A program made the translations under genes and the position numbers. From Planococcus citri (Eukaryota; Arthropoda; Insecta; Hemiptera; Pseudococcidae): a DNA stretch of 64,000 nt. Positions within the stretch are counted from its first letter, which is position 1, and each line of letters starts with the position of its first letter. Of this stretch, positions 14,001 to 25,659 are shown one piece after another. Under the pieces are notes generated by a model that saw only the letters and a program-made list of their open reading frames with translations, searched no databases and was not told the origin of the DNA. The stretch is taken from assembly GCF_950023065.1 (NCBI RefSeq), contig NC_088677.1, positions 46,082,555 through 46,146,554 on the forward strand. Direction: 5' to 3'.

Positions 14001-17000
14001 CGTTATTACATCTTTTAGTAACGCGACATCGCATGAATTGTTGGACTGACAATGAAACAAAGCATTTTTTCCCCCTCAACAAAATACGAAACGTTTTGGG
14101 TAACGATGAATTACCACTTTGAAAACGGTGTAACGAGCTATTAGAATTTTTTCATCGTGCTGATTCGTTCATTGATATGCAAGATTCGAGTCTGTAATGA
14201 AATAACGCAGTTGGAGAGGAAACTTATTGAAATTTGTAGGTACCTATATGAGATGGTTCGATATAAAATGCCGCTAACAAAAATTCAAGGTATTTCGGAT
14301 CAACGTATGAGTACGATTCGTATAAGTACTTACCTATCTAGTATAAAAATTCGCCGTGAGAAAGGTAATTTTAAATCTGCGCAAAATAATTAGTTCGGAG
14401 GTTGGGATTTATTTTTAATTTTCTAAAGGATTATACAGAAAGGAGCATTATGTGATTGGCTTTAGTTTTTCTGCGACCTGACTCAGCAAAGTGATTTTTT
14501 TTCAATGATGGATGTGTTGTGCTGTTTATAAATTAATACTGGGTTGGCTAATTTTTTTTATTATTATTGGTAATTTAAAAAGAAAACATTTTCTCTTACT
14601 TCAGTCCGTTTTAAAATTAAGATTCGTCAAAAATTAATAAAAATTTGCTGCGAAAGAAATCGACTAGTTCAGTCGTAAAAATGTAGACTTGACTGAATAA
14701 AAATCGTTCGTTTATATAATAAAGAAAAATAAAAGATATAAATATTCATTTCGAGCATTAAAATGAACATGTAACAAAATTTGTTTTAGAAATAAGCGCA
14801 TAAAAAAGTTTTCCCATTAAAAACTCTCATAATTTGTTGGAGAATATGTGAAAAAAGCGGCATTTTGATATTCTTTTCGGCGGATTAAATGAACTCGTAA
14901 TCACAATACTTTTTGAATTTTTTCATTCCTGCATTTCATTCAATGTAGAAAATATTGTTGCGTTTTGAGAAATTCGCATTCATTTCATCTTTTCAACGAT
15001 TCTTCGTTTCTTTGAACTGTTGATACGTGAAATTGAATAGGTAATTAAATCTAAGTCGTATAGTACATACCTAGGGTACTATGTAAGTATTACGAAATTA
15101 AGTTCATATATGTAGGTAGATACTCAAAGTACATGTACCATGAATGAAGCTTTGAGAGGTAGGTAAATAACTGGTCAGTAGATAAAAGTTTCTCGTTGTA
15201 TGGTAATTTTACCCTGCAGTTTCAAGTGAAAAGAGAATTTCAGTAGAAGCGAATTTATCTTTCGATAGTATATAATCCTTCGAAGGAAATACAATATAAT
15301 TTCAATGGTAATAATTTATTACATAATAAAATGAGAAAATCATTTTAAAAGATGCATTCACGTAAAATGCGCGAAGAGTATGACTTTTGGTTTAAAATTT
15401 AGTGGGAAATTTATTTTTTATAAATTGACTCGAATAAAAAGCCTATCAAAAAAATTCAATGATATAAGTACGAATGAATGTAATACCTAGGTATACCTAT
15501 GTGACTACCTATTTAGGTAAGACGCGCGCCGGTAGGTAAATTGATAGGAGCTCTTTGCCTATCGATATTTGAAGTGACGTAGATTCTACCGTCTAAGTGA
15601 TCAATGTATTTGAAATGACTGCGAATATTACAAAAAATAATCAATTCCGGTTCAGTTACAAGATGGATTGCCAATAATACCAGGCTGGTGAAAAAAGGTC
15701 ACTCTTACAATTAGACAACCCCCGCCCACCCACCACGTTTATGGGTACAAGCGAGACCGCGAGCTATCATATAGTTCAAAAATTCAGATTCACCCCCCCC
15801 CCACTGAAGGCGCGAGCCGGGGGTTGGAGCCGCAAAGCGGCCCAGGGTGCAGTGCCACCTAGTGGCCTATACCATTATTTCAATTTATTTGATTGCTACG
15901 GAGCCGAGGGATAAATAAACGCAGGTAGGAGTGAAGTGTGTTGATGGAGATTGAGTCGTCCTGCCATGTTTTGCCGGGGTAACCACATAGTAAATGAACA
16001 AATAATGTCGAGAATCGTTAGAACGTTACGCGGTTAAAACGGATGAAAAAAATACTCGTAAAATAGCGCAAAACATAAGTGCCAACGGAAATAAGCCGAC
16101 AAAAAATAATTTTTCCACGATTACATTTCTACTTTTATCGTGTGTCGACATAAATACGTGTTTCCATTAGCGCAGCCAGGTATAAGGTGTTCAGAAAGCT
16201 GTGGTAAACCACAATACATTACTTGTATTTTCTCTGCAATGAAGTTCGTATGTGTGCAGAGAGTCAAGAAAATGAGACAGAACATTGAAGAATGGCCATG
16301 TGAAACGTTCACGTTTGAAGTCATTTTCATTTGTCGCACTTAAATTAATTAAAACGAACACGCCGTCTACCGTCTACGATGCACAGTACGGATTCTTCAT
16401 GTGTGCCGTGGTCATCTGGGGTAAAGTTGAATTTTCCACTAACTGATGATTTTGACGAGGAAAAAAATTCCTCTCTAGTGAAATATTCTGGTAGTATCTT
16501 TCTAAATGACGAAACAGTCCGAAATTTTGGTTATAATTGGATAAATTCTGGCGTAAGGTTACAACATTTTACGCTTAAAATACTCGCTAAAGGATCTAAC
16601 AAAGTTATTAATTCGCATTATATGGATTTTCTTCGGTTCACACTCTTAGTAGATAATTTTCAAGGTATGACGTGACCGCAGACTTGTTGTAATGAACATT
16701 TACTGGCCTTCAGTCTGTTATCAGTTTTTTTTTTTTTTAGATACCTGCGTCTTAAATTCATTGTTAGGTATTTTTCGTCTGTTGCTGAATTTTTCATATT
16801 GAAAAAAGAAAAACCTTTGGCAGCCTGACTGTATATACCATAACTAGCTGTGGCATTGTTTGTGGTTCTTTTACTATACTCATGTTATTTGTTCATATGT
16901 TAAGGGTTGGAATATATGGACCGAATTATTCCGCAGAGACCTTTTTTCAAACCTTCATTTTTTGGCACATTGTTTCGTTTCATCATAAGTACATACACAA

Positions 17001-17465
17001 GTATTCCTCCACAAAATTTTGGGTACACAGACCTGCCTACACGTGTTTTCTTTTCAAATCAAATTTTCTTGGGGATGATTTTTTTTTTAGTGGGTTTACT
17101 TACATCTCGAGTTTCTGGTTATTTCTTTCACTTTTTTTTTACGTTGTATTGTGATATTTAGTTGTGGATTTTAATAACTCTGGAGAATTGTTCGCAATTT
17201 CATATTACATATTTGCATTGCATTGTGAATGAAAAGGTGATGCATGTTTTCAAGTAGGTAAGTACCTAGGAGTCACCGATCTCCAAGGTTTTGAAGAAAA
17301 TTCAACTGAATAGAGTTGGAAAATATGTTTTCCATAACCGTCTAAACACAAAGATAGGTAAAAACCATATCAGATGTTACGTGCATATTGTTAAATAAAA
17401 AATCCTCACCTACTTAATGTACAAGTAGGTATAAAGCCAACACGAAGGGAAAAAGTCAAAATTTA
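11020..17465. other. Gene desert, one GC-rich island
   Basis: No supported gene. ATG frames at 12050-12538 and 16379-16675 are the longest but match nothing I recognise. A GC-rich patch lies at about 15700-15880, with C-runs and the motif AGCCGCAAAGCGG, in otherwise AT-rich DNA. A CGTCGCGTCGCGTCAC run is at about 13800. Confidence 0.5.
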
Positions 17466-17469
17466 AACT

Positions 17470-17628
17470 AATTCAAATACTTTGAAAGTAGAAATAATTT
17501 TTTTTTAATTTTAATTTTAGTATCATTAGTTGAATTGCTGTGCATTACTTAATTATAAGCTGACTTATTTGTAAATGCAGCACAGCTGCCTATTGCAACA
17601 ATAAACTTTTGATTTGATTTGATTTGAT
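17470..17628 (+). mobile_element. 3' end of a non-LTR retrotransposon with (TGATT)n tail
   Basis: AATAAACTTTTGATTTGATT and further TTTGATT units at about 17601-17628 form an AATAAA-bearing 3' end running into a short tandem tail. That arrangement is typical of insect jockey/CR1-like LINEs, whose tails are microsatellites rather than pure poly(A). No reverse-transcriptase frame remains upstream, so this is a heavily 5'-truncated copy. The left boundary is a guess. Confidence 0.5.
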
Positions 17629-17639
17629 TAATAAGTAGG

Positions 17640-19129
17640 TTAAGTAGGTATGTATGTACATATCACTTTTCAGAAGATAACTTTTGAATTTACACGCGGT
17701 GTCTAATTTTTATATGTACATTTTTGAATGGTCATCTTCATTGTTTGTATAGTTATATGAACTTAAGAAGTTAAAACTCCAGAAATATATTTTGCACAGA
17801 ATTTAATCAGTCTCGAGATGTGAGCTAGGTACCTATCGAAGTTTACTACCTACCTGAATGGTTTCAAAAATATTGGGGAACTTGTAAAACAAAATTTAAG
17901 TGAAATGACAGGTTTTTGTTTCATTTGATATAATGTATATTGTATGTAGATACTTCTGAAACCGGTTCTTTTTTGCCTCCATTAAAATTGCAACCAACAA
18001 ATTTTTAAAAAGTTGAAAACTGGCATTGGTTACGCAATTTTATTGACGCGTGAGACTCGCGATATTTGCGGCAAACCCTTATGCAACCATTAGGTATGCC
18101 AGAAAAGGCTTCTGAGTTGCCGCATTAATGACTTTGAGGAAGCGAATGTTCTTTTTTCCCACATCTTCTGAAGGTAAGAATACGCATATGAGAAAGTTTT
18201 GAAATGAATTACGTAGGTACTACATCAGCGCAAACACTTTATAATCTGCAACATATTTATTCCATTTGCCAAAATAAAGACTCGCCGTACATCACCGAAA
18301 ATACGTAATATTACATTACAACTGTAACCCTCTAGGTTCCCTCTCTTCGAAAATATGCTGCATTACAAACCAGAACAATGGAAAGTTTTGAAAGAAAACT
18401 GTTCTCGGTGTGTACATCGCTCGTCACAGTGTGAAACTATTTCGCGCTTGAAACTTTTTCAATATGGAAATTGTACTACCTAGTGAAAGGAATAGCGTGC
18501 TGGATGCTGGAAAAAAATGAATGAATAAATGAAAAACCGGCGCTATGGGCATATACGGCGAAAACTGGCCGTCTATCGCGTTACCAGCCGTAAACCTACG
18601 CTTAGGTGATAAATGGTCCATTGTCTTTCATTTTCGAATACCATCGTACCATCGACGTAACGCGGTTACTTTGCCATACGGCAAATATGAAAACGAAGCA
18701 ACGACATTATACATACACTGTCCCTATAAACGATAGGCTACACGACACACGACACACGACACACGTACGCATCACATACGCCAAGACACCGCACCTTTCG
18801 CATTCAAACCTTTTGTCATTTCGGTTTTACTATATCCATTTGTAAACGAGACAAGGATCAGAATTCTCTTCAAGGTGTACCTACCTACCCTGTTCACGTA
18901 GGCTACAATACCACCGGTCGTCGTATCGTTTACTTTTAAAATCCCGCCCTTGTAAAAGATATCAGCTGTTTTTGTCGTATCTGAAGAAACCATCGGTCTT
19001 GAAATGTCATTTTGCAGATTTATATGAAGTTTTCATCGCGCTGTCGCATTCACCGAAACCAAATTTTAGTACGAGTTTAACTAACGTAAGGTCGCCTTAT
19101 TTAAACTTGCTATAGAGTATACAGGGTGT
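17640..19129. other. No gene found
   Basis: Only short unsupported frames are present. A CACGACACACGACACACG microsatellite lies near 18738-18765. Confidence 0.55.
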
Positions 19130-19131
19130 CC

Positions 19132-19977
19132 CCAAATTGAGCTTCGCATTCAATATCAATAAACGGCTTCATTTCAACTGACCATAATACAGACATCATA
19201 GAAAACTTGTTTCGTTTTTTTCACTAAAGTGGATTACAATTTGTCGAGAAATTTAAATATTTTGACGAAAATGTTTTAAAGAATTTTGACCTCAGCGTGT
19301 GAACTATGTATCAAAATTGGTTAGAATTCTGGGCAAATACATTTTTTAAACGTTTCTGAATAATATTGAGCCCAAAAGTTGAGTCCGTTTGTAGATTAGT
19401 TATAGAAAAGTGTCATATACCTGCGAACGATCAAAAGAGCCACAAAGAGAGAAAATGTCTTGATACCACAAATCAAATAGAGTTAGATAGGAAGAGTCGA
19501 CAAGTATTACAGGCATTAAATTAGTTTTGACATGTTTCCGCGTGTTTCTGACATTTGAAATTTTCAATGAGACCCAAAAATATAAGTAGGTACCTACTTA
19601 CTTAGCTTATAACACTAGATTTTTTTCTTTGTGTGACTTATTTGATACTTCACATGACATTCCGAAAAATTAACGTGGTTTTGAGTTCAAATTCTTCAAA
19701 AATGTTCAAAAACATTTTATTGAATAATTCTTATTCGAATTCTAATTTATTGTCTTTGCCTTTCCTCTCCATTCCTACACATACGAGTATTAAAACAAAA
19801 TCGCTTGATAGTTCACTTTTTTGAGTCGGAATTTTCTAAAATTTGAGTTACCTATTTTATAAGCTTTAGACACTCAGCCTTGCAATTCTGAGATCAGGAA
19901 ATAAGCCTACATAAACTTATAATGGGTTGCCTATACGTCACGATTACAAAGAGCTTATGTTATGACGGGACACTCTG
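19132..19977. mobile_element. Non-coding TA-flanked DNA transposon, 846 bp
   Basis: The left end reads CAGGGTGTCCC and the right end GGGACACTCTG, imperfect inverted complements of about 11 bases. TA lies on both sides (19130-19131 and 19978-19979). This fits a non-autonomous Tc1/mariner-type element. Inside there is no transposase-like frame. The short inverted end makes this less certain than the other elements. Confidence 0.55.
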
Positions 19978-19979
19978 TA

Positions 19980-20624
19980 TAAGTGCCCAATATCATCATA
20001 ATAGCGTGTGTTCGTAGTATGCGGTTTTTGTTTTCACTTCGTAAATTTTAACCGTTCGTGAGCTTAACGTTGGCCAGACTTTGGCTCAATGTTCTTCTAT
20101 ACTTATACATATACGAGTGGGTACGTACGTGGAAGTTTTATTCAATGACCACGTGGATGGAAAATTATGAAAATTTCATTTCGTCGAATTTTATTTTACC
20201 TTATACTATACAAAGAAATATCTTAGGTACGTTTAAATGTGGGTATTTCGTCGATCTCGTCGTAATAGCCTCGAACAATAAAAATCGATTATTGTCTTTC
20301 ACAGAGCGCAAAAAGGTACACAAAAAACTTTTGAATACAATTTCTACAATCAAACAATCTCTCAAACACGACGAAACTTTGAAATTTTCTTTTCGTTATA
20401 TTTATCCACGCACATTGTAGTGGAAACGATTTGGCACTGGAATACATTCTATGAGGAAAAAAAACCTCTCGTGTATCGATATGGCTTGAGTTGTTCTCAT
20501 CCGATTAACCTCGTAGCATGGCTATCTAAAACGCCCCTCCCCTCCGAGTCATTAAACCTATATCTGTACTTATTATTCATAATTAGTTTTCATAATGTAG
20601 GTATATACCTAATACCTATCTATC
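19980..20624. other. Unassigned stretch with two adjoining ORFs
   Basis: Two plus-strand frames (20058-20420, 120 codons; 20420-20671, 83 codons) abut here. They show no recognisable domain, and the second runs into the transposon at 20627, so I do not call genes. A TATCTATCTA run at 20615-20626 is the insertion site of the nested transposon that follows. Confidence 0.45.
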
Positions 20625-20661
20625 TACAGCTCCCAGTTGACCAAATGCTAGCAAATTTTGT

Positions 20662-20915
20662 GCTAGCGTAAATGGTGCCGGAATTTGAGACACTTTTTTA
20701 AAAAAATGCTAGCAAATCAGTTGCGATTAGGTCACATTAGAGTAGCAGAATTGCGCACAAATAGCTAGCACGTAGCTGGCACAAAGCTAGCAAAAAGCTA
20801 GCATTTTGTTGGCACTTTGCTCTGCATTCTGCTACGTACATGCGACTAAATCGCGACTGATTTGCTAGCAATTTTTGCAAAAAGTGTCTCATATTCCGGC
20901 ACCATTTACGCTAGC
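20662..20915. repeat. Long imperfect hairpin inside element B
   Basis: The left arm (about 20662-20765) reads GCTAGCGTAAATGGTGCCGG onward. The right arm (about 20815-20915) is its inverted complement, ending CCGGCACCATTTACGCTAGC. The arms are about 100 bases and diverge by a modest number of substitutions. Confidence 0.8.
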
Positions 20916-21402
20916 GCAAATTATGCTAGCAAGAAGCTAGCATTTTGCTAGCGTAGAAAAACCTTGATCAGTAAAATAATTACTATTAGTTAATTTTTAA
21001 AAATTCTGGGTGTTTACCTTTAACAGGTGGTAGTTTTCCAGGAAATTCCAAAAATTAGGCGACTGTCCCAGCTCAGAGCTAGCATAACGCTAGCATCTTG
21101 GGACAGTATAAGAAGAGTGATGTCACTCTTCTTACTTTTCAACAAGATACCACCTTGAGCTTATATTCAACTTGATGACACACTTTATCTAAGAGTAGCA
21201 AACTATACCATGAGAGAGATCGACGCTAGCAATTCGCTAGCATTATGCTAGCGCTTAGGTTGAAAAATCTCTTTATTAAATAAAAAATGACGTTTTTTTT
21301 GAAATAGAAAAATTGTCAAAATTTAAAATTTGAAAATGAAGTATCAAACAAACCATCAAAATTAAAAATTTCAAAAACATTTGAACAACATTTTAGTCCA
21401 CG

Positions 21403-22461
21403 GCAATGGGAGTAATTGCACCCCCGCCGATCCTCCGGGACAACTTTTTCCTTAAAGCGGACATCCTAAGGAACATTTTAAAGCAAACTTGCTGAAAAAA
21501 ATTGGCCTTACTTACAAAATGGCGGCCATTTTGATTGAAAGGTCAGCCGAAATCGCAGATTTTGCGTTTCAACATACTCGTAGGACGTGCACGAAAATTT
21601 TCAAACCTCACAAACGTAGATCGAAAGATCATGCAAAAATTCATCACCTGTCAAAATTTCAAGTGGTAAAGTACCTTTTTCGATTTTTGGTGAATTTTCA
21701 AAAATCAAATTTTGGCCAAAATGTGAGAAAAAATCAAAATTTTACCAAATTGACCAAGAAACCTGAAATTTGGGATATACCCTATTTTCGACATGCCAAA
21801 TCGATGGGAAACGGTTTCAACTTGTTTTGAGCAGTTCTGGAGCCTCCATCAGATTTTTGAAACTCAAATTGAAGTTGTAAAGCTCAAATTTATTCTGAAA
21901 ACTAATTTCAATACGCTACGAAGTACTGCAGGTGAATTTCAAGTCGTTTTAGAGCCTCCAGCGACTCTTTGAAAATTCCTGAAGCCTCCAGCAGATTTTT
22001 GAAACTTTAAATTTTCACAAAATTTCATCAAACTGAGATGGAGAGTCGAAATTCATTCTGCAAACTAATTTTAATACGCTACGAAGTCGACTGCTTGTGG
22101 ATTTCAAGTCGTTTTGGAGCCTCCAGCGACTTTTCGAAGGTTGTATGGCGTGTTTTGGAAAATTGGAATTTCCTTAAAGTAGCTGGAAGCTTCAAAACCA
22201 TTTGAAACCTGCGAAGTAAATTTCAGCTTGCCAACTCCAATTGATAAATTAATGTTGTGGGAATTTAAAGTTTCAAAAGCCTACTGGAGGCTCTAAAATG
22301 ACTTGAACCCACCTGAAGTCGTCTTCAGAGGGTGTTAAAATTGGAGTGTAGAGTAAATTACAGCTTTCCATGTCCATTTGATGAAATTTTGTTGTCCCCT
22401 TTAAGAAAAAAGTTGCCCCGGAAGATCGGCGGGGGGGGGGGTGCAATTACTCCTATTGTCA
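21403..22461. mobile_element. Secondary transposon inside element B (element D), about 1.06 kb
   Basis: The left end CAATGGGAGTAATTGCACCC, followed by CGCCGATCCTCCGGG and further, is matched in inverted orientation at the right end, where GGTGCAATTACTCCTATTG closes the element. The inverted ends run about 60 bases. A G-run of about 11 near 22432-22441 differs in length between the ends. The interior contains two diverged direct copies of a block with GAGCCTCCAGCGACT (about 21838-21970 and 21985-22135). The 113-codon frame at 21489-21830 shows no transposase motif. No clear target duplication. Confidence 0.7.
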
Positions 22462-22689
22462 TATGCAGGAATATTTTTAATGATTTTTGTATGCGCGCTG
22501 AGGGATGTAAAAGATACCTGCTCGCATTTTGCTACAATAAATAACGCAGAAAAAGGTTTATTGGTGAGAAATGCGTATAAGATCTGGTAGCACGTTCCTA
22601 TCATTTGACTACAAAAAAAACGCCAAGTCACCAGATGCAGAAACTAGAGATATGCTTACATTTTTCTAGAGCCAGATGGCTAAGTAAAT

Positions 22690-23090
22690 GCTAGCTCAGA
22701 GATGCAAGAATATTACCTGAAGTTTCCTATCATCTGTGAGCAGGTACAATGGTACATATTAGTCAGTGATACGCTGGCATTAAGCGAGCAGGTATAGAGT
22801 GAGGCAAAAGCTAGCTGAGATATGCGAGAATATTGCTTGAACTTTCTTGGCATAGAATTGCAAGCAAATATCCATCAGTAATACGCTAGCATCAGGCGAG
22901 CATGTATGAAGTGAAGTAAAAGCTAGCTGAGATATGCGAGAAAATTGCTTGAACTGTCCTAGCATAGAATTGCGAGCAAGTATCCGCCAGTAATACGCTA
23001 GCATAAGGCGAGCAAGTTAAAGTGAAGTAAAAGCTAGCTGAGAGTCGCTGGAAAACAGCTCGAAAATTGCTAGAATTGAATTTGCTAGCG
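22690..23090. repeat. Tandem repeat, about 111-120-bp unit, 3-4 copies
   Basis: CTAGCT followed by a GAGATATGCGAG-like string recurs at 22691, 22811, 22923 and 23034, giving spacings of 120, 112 and 111 bases. Each unit also carries one ATACGCTAGCAT-like block. The first unit is the most diverged. Confidence 0.75.
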
Positions 23091-23269
23091 AAAAACTGCA
23101 AGAAAATCGCTTACTTTTAGCGAGACAATTATTGCTGGCCACAAAAAGCGAGTAAATTGCTAGCAACTTATCAAAACGCGAATAAAACGCTAGCTTTTTG
23201 CTAGCATGTGGTCAACTGGGAGGGTGCCCAGAAATATCGAGTATCCATAAAAAAGTTTTCTACTAAATA

Positions 23270-24219
23270 CAGGGTGTTCCAGAATAACCTTTCACATTTT
23301 GGTAACCACTGATCTGTGTTCAAGTGGAGCTAGGGGAATGGTAAAGGCGGTTCTAGGTAGCCAAAGCATGCCGAATTATGTTTCAATAGTTATTTTTTGT
23401 CCTGGAGAAGTAGATGGCTGTACAGTGTACGTTTACTGTGAAGGTCTTTTTTTAAAAATAAAGACTCCTGGACCCCTTCACTCTTTACTCATCGGTAACG
23501 AAGCTCATTTTTATCTAAACAGTGAAGTGAATATACAGAATGTGCGCTTCAAGTGTACAGAGAATCTTTTGATAATACTCGAGAAACCTCTACACGCCGT
23601 CAAGTTGACTGTTTGGTTGGGCGTGGCTAAAGTTGGTGTAGTGGGACCATGTGTGTTTAATGAAACAGTGATGGTGAGGGGTAAGGCAAAATGTTGAACA
23701 AGTTTCTTGTTCCTGAACTGAAAGGCAGATAAAATAGAGTTACTTACTTGGTTCCAACATGTTGGAGCTACCTATCATTCAGAGACCAACACAATATGTT
23801 TAGCGCGTGAGCACTTTGGACATTGAATAATTTCGTTGAACACAGAAATTTAAAGGCCACCTCGATCCCCTGATTTTTCAGCCTATGATTTTTTTTTATG
23901 GAGTTACCTCAAGTCAAAAGTGTATCAGGATGAATCTAGGACTCTGAAACATCTTCTAGGTAATCTTAATCGTGAGTCGAGACTGATAGGAAGAGAAGTG
24001 TTCAATAATTTGAAAAAATGTTCGGTTGAATGTGTCAAAAATGATGGAAAATATCTCGATGAAAAAATTTTTAAAACTTGATTTTTAATGGAAACTCAAA
24101 TATACGGTCTAAAAACGGCATGTTTCTACTTCATTTTGGTTGTAAAAGAATTTTTGTAAACATTTTTCTCTCAGAGTAATAAGAAAAACAAATGTGAAAG
24201 GTTATTCTGGAACACCCTG
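23270..24219 (+). mobile_element. Degenerate mariner-like transposon inserted in family A MITE
   Basis: The 950-bp element has perfect-looking inverted ends beginning CAGGGTGTTCCAGAATAACC, about 29 bases each, and a TA duplication at 23268-23269 and 24220-24221. The uninterrupted MITE at 3990-4200 shows the empty site with a single TA. It encodes decayed transposase fragments, so it can no longer move by itself. Confidence 0.93.
23299..23697 (+). pseudogene. Decayed mariner-like transposase fragment
   Basis: A 132-codon frame contains GNEAHFYLN, followed by KCTENL, EKPLHAVKLTVWLGVA and GVVGPCVF. This is the catalytic-core region of insect mariner-like transposases, where the usual string is DEAHF...NPR...PLH..KVTVW......GPF. 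The first catalytic Asp position reads Asn (GNEAHF). Near 23853-23920, in a shifted frame, PRSPDFSAYDFFLW and SYLKSKVY match the third catalytic block of the same family. The middle block (WQQDGATAH-like) is missing, so this is a broken, internally deleted gene. The N-terminal DNA-binding part is also absent. Confidence 0.85.
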
Positions 24220-24383
24220 TACTTTGGTTGGTCACAGTGAATGATAATAATGATAGCACATGATTGGTTGTTGGACTGGAGAGATAACATTCCACCAATC
24301 ATATGCATCTATTTCACGTTGCCAACCTATATTTTTAATGAAAACCTTTTTTAGGGGTACTCGATATTTCTGGGCACCCTGTA

Positions 24384-25650
24384 TCTATCTACGAATAAAT
24401 AAATGCAATTTTAATTTACTTATTTTTATTAAAACCGATCTGCGGACAGAAAAAATTGCCAAACGAGCGTATCGTTTCGTACGCCACTAGATCTTTTTTT
24501 TTCATTTTCCACCTTGCAAAGAACGCGAACGTTTTATAAATTATCTTCCAATACCTCGGCGCTTTCTTTTCTTTAACCCTCCATAACGTAGGATTAAACG
24601 TTTTACAACTTTTTCAAACTAATGATTATTTTGAACGGAAAAAAGAAGGAAAAAATTAACGCGAAATCGTAAGTAGGGTAGGTTGGTAGGTACTTAAATA
24701 GTAGCTTGTCCGAACGGTTGAATTATTTCACTTTTCTGCCGTGTCACCGAAAAGATAAGCCGAGCTCTAAATTGTATCGTATACTTTCAGCGAGTGTTTT
24801 TTGCCTAGTCTAGCTAATAAAGTCTGTGTATAGTCGTGCGTATTTCAACAAAGCTGTTGAACGTGGCATACCTACCCGATAAAATTCTAAATTATATGTG
24901 TGCCAGTACATATTTTGTAACAAACGTCAGATGATTATCATGATGTGCTGAGAAATCCTACGCAAATTTAATTAGGAATCGGCTGACAAGAAAATTTAAT
25001 GTCGAATGATTATCAGAGATAGTAGGTACATACTGTAGAATACCATCAGGTGATCATACTATCTGACCTGAGGCCAGCAATAATGTCGGGCCAGATGTGT
25101 TTTGAGCAATAAACAACTTTCATCGGACAAATGTAGGTATATGCCAATTTTCAGTTCAATTTATGTGGAAGCCATAAATACGTAGAAACGATTTGCAATG
25201 GATGAGCTGTAGCCAAACTGAAATCTTAGAAATAATACCTACACTTTTGGGAGCAGATATTTTCAAATTTCTTATTATAAAATCGTACATATTATTACGG
25301 TTTTTTTGTTGTTGTAATTTTCAGCCCTTTATTAGGTACACTACATAAATCATCAATTTTGTTCAATAAACAGCTGATGCTAGATCAAAATTATTTGATA
25401 ATTAGATTGCTGTGTAAAGCAATTTTTTGCTAAGTAACCCAACATGATTGCTAAATGTAAAGCAACAAACGCCCTTTATCCACTTTTTTCATTTGTGAGA
25501 AAAAAGGGGGAACAAATTCCCAGGTTTGGAAAAAAATCGTAGTGGAGACTGATTTCAACTACCTATTTATTCAGGCAGATCCTTTGAATAACATGGTTTT
25601 CACCTACTCGTCGCTTTTAAAGGTCTAATTTTAGGCTAAAAATCAAACTA
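24384..25650. other. No gene found
   Basis: AT-rich DNA with isolated TAGG/TACC motifs and no supported frame. Confidence 0.55.
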
Positions 25651-25659
25651 TAGCAAGAA

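Larger units (their letters stand above)
20630..23222. mobile_element. Unclassified 2.6-kb element with dense GCTAGC motifs (element B)
   Basis: The ends are inverted complements of about 26 bases with one mismatch, beginning CTCCCAGTTGACCAAATGCT on the left. It sits precisely between bases 3 and 4 of the family A MITE, so both borders are exact; no target duplication longer than one base is evident. Outside a secondary insertion (21403-22461) it carries about 25 copies of GCTAGC in roughly 1.5 kb, where less than one would be expected at this base composition. It also holds a long hairpin at 20662-20915 and a tandem array at 22690-23090. No transposase frame is seen. Confidence 0.8.
20627..24381. 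mobile_element. Family A MITE, copy 2, split by nested insertions
   Basis: The family A element occurs here in three pieces: its first three bases CAG (20627-20629), then GGTGCCCAGAAATATCGAGT onward (23223-23269), then ACTTTGGTTGGTCACAG onward to GGGCACCCTG (24221-24381). Joined, they align with the uninterrupted copy at 3990-4200. TA flanks both outer ends (20625-20626 and 24382-24383), inside a TATCTA microsatellite. Confidence 0.88.

Noticed and set aside
20058..20671. Two abutting ORFs of 120 and 83 codons
   Set aside because: No family resemblance, and the second continues into a transposon end at 20627; best explained as chance.
22690..23090. CRISPR-like array
   Set aside because: Repeat units are contiguous and diverged without unique spacers, and the sequence is eukaryotic transposon DNA.
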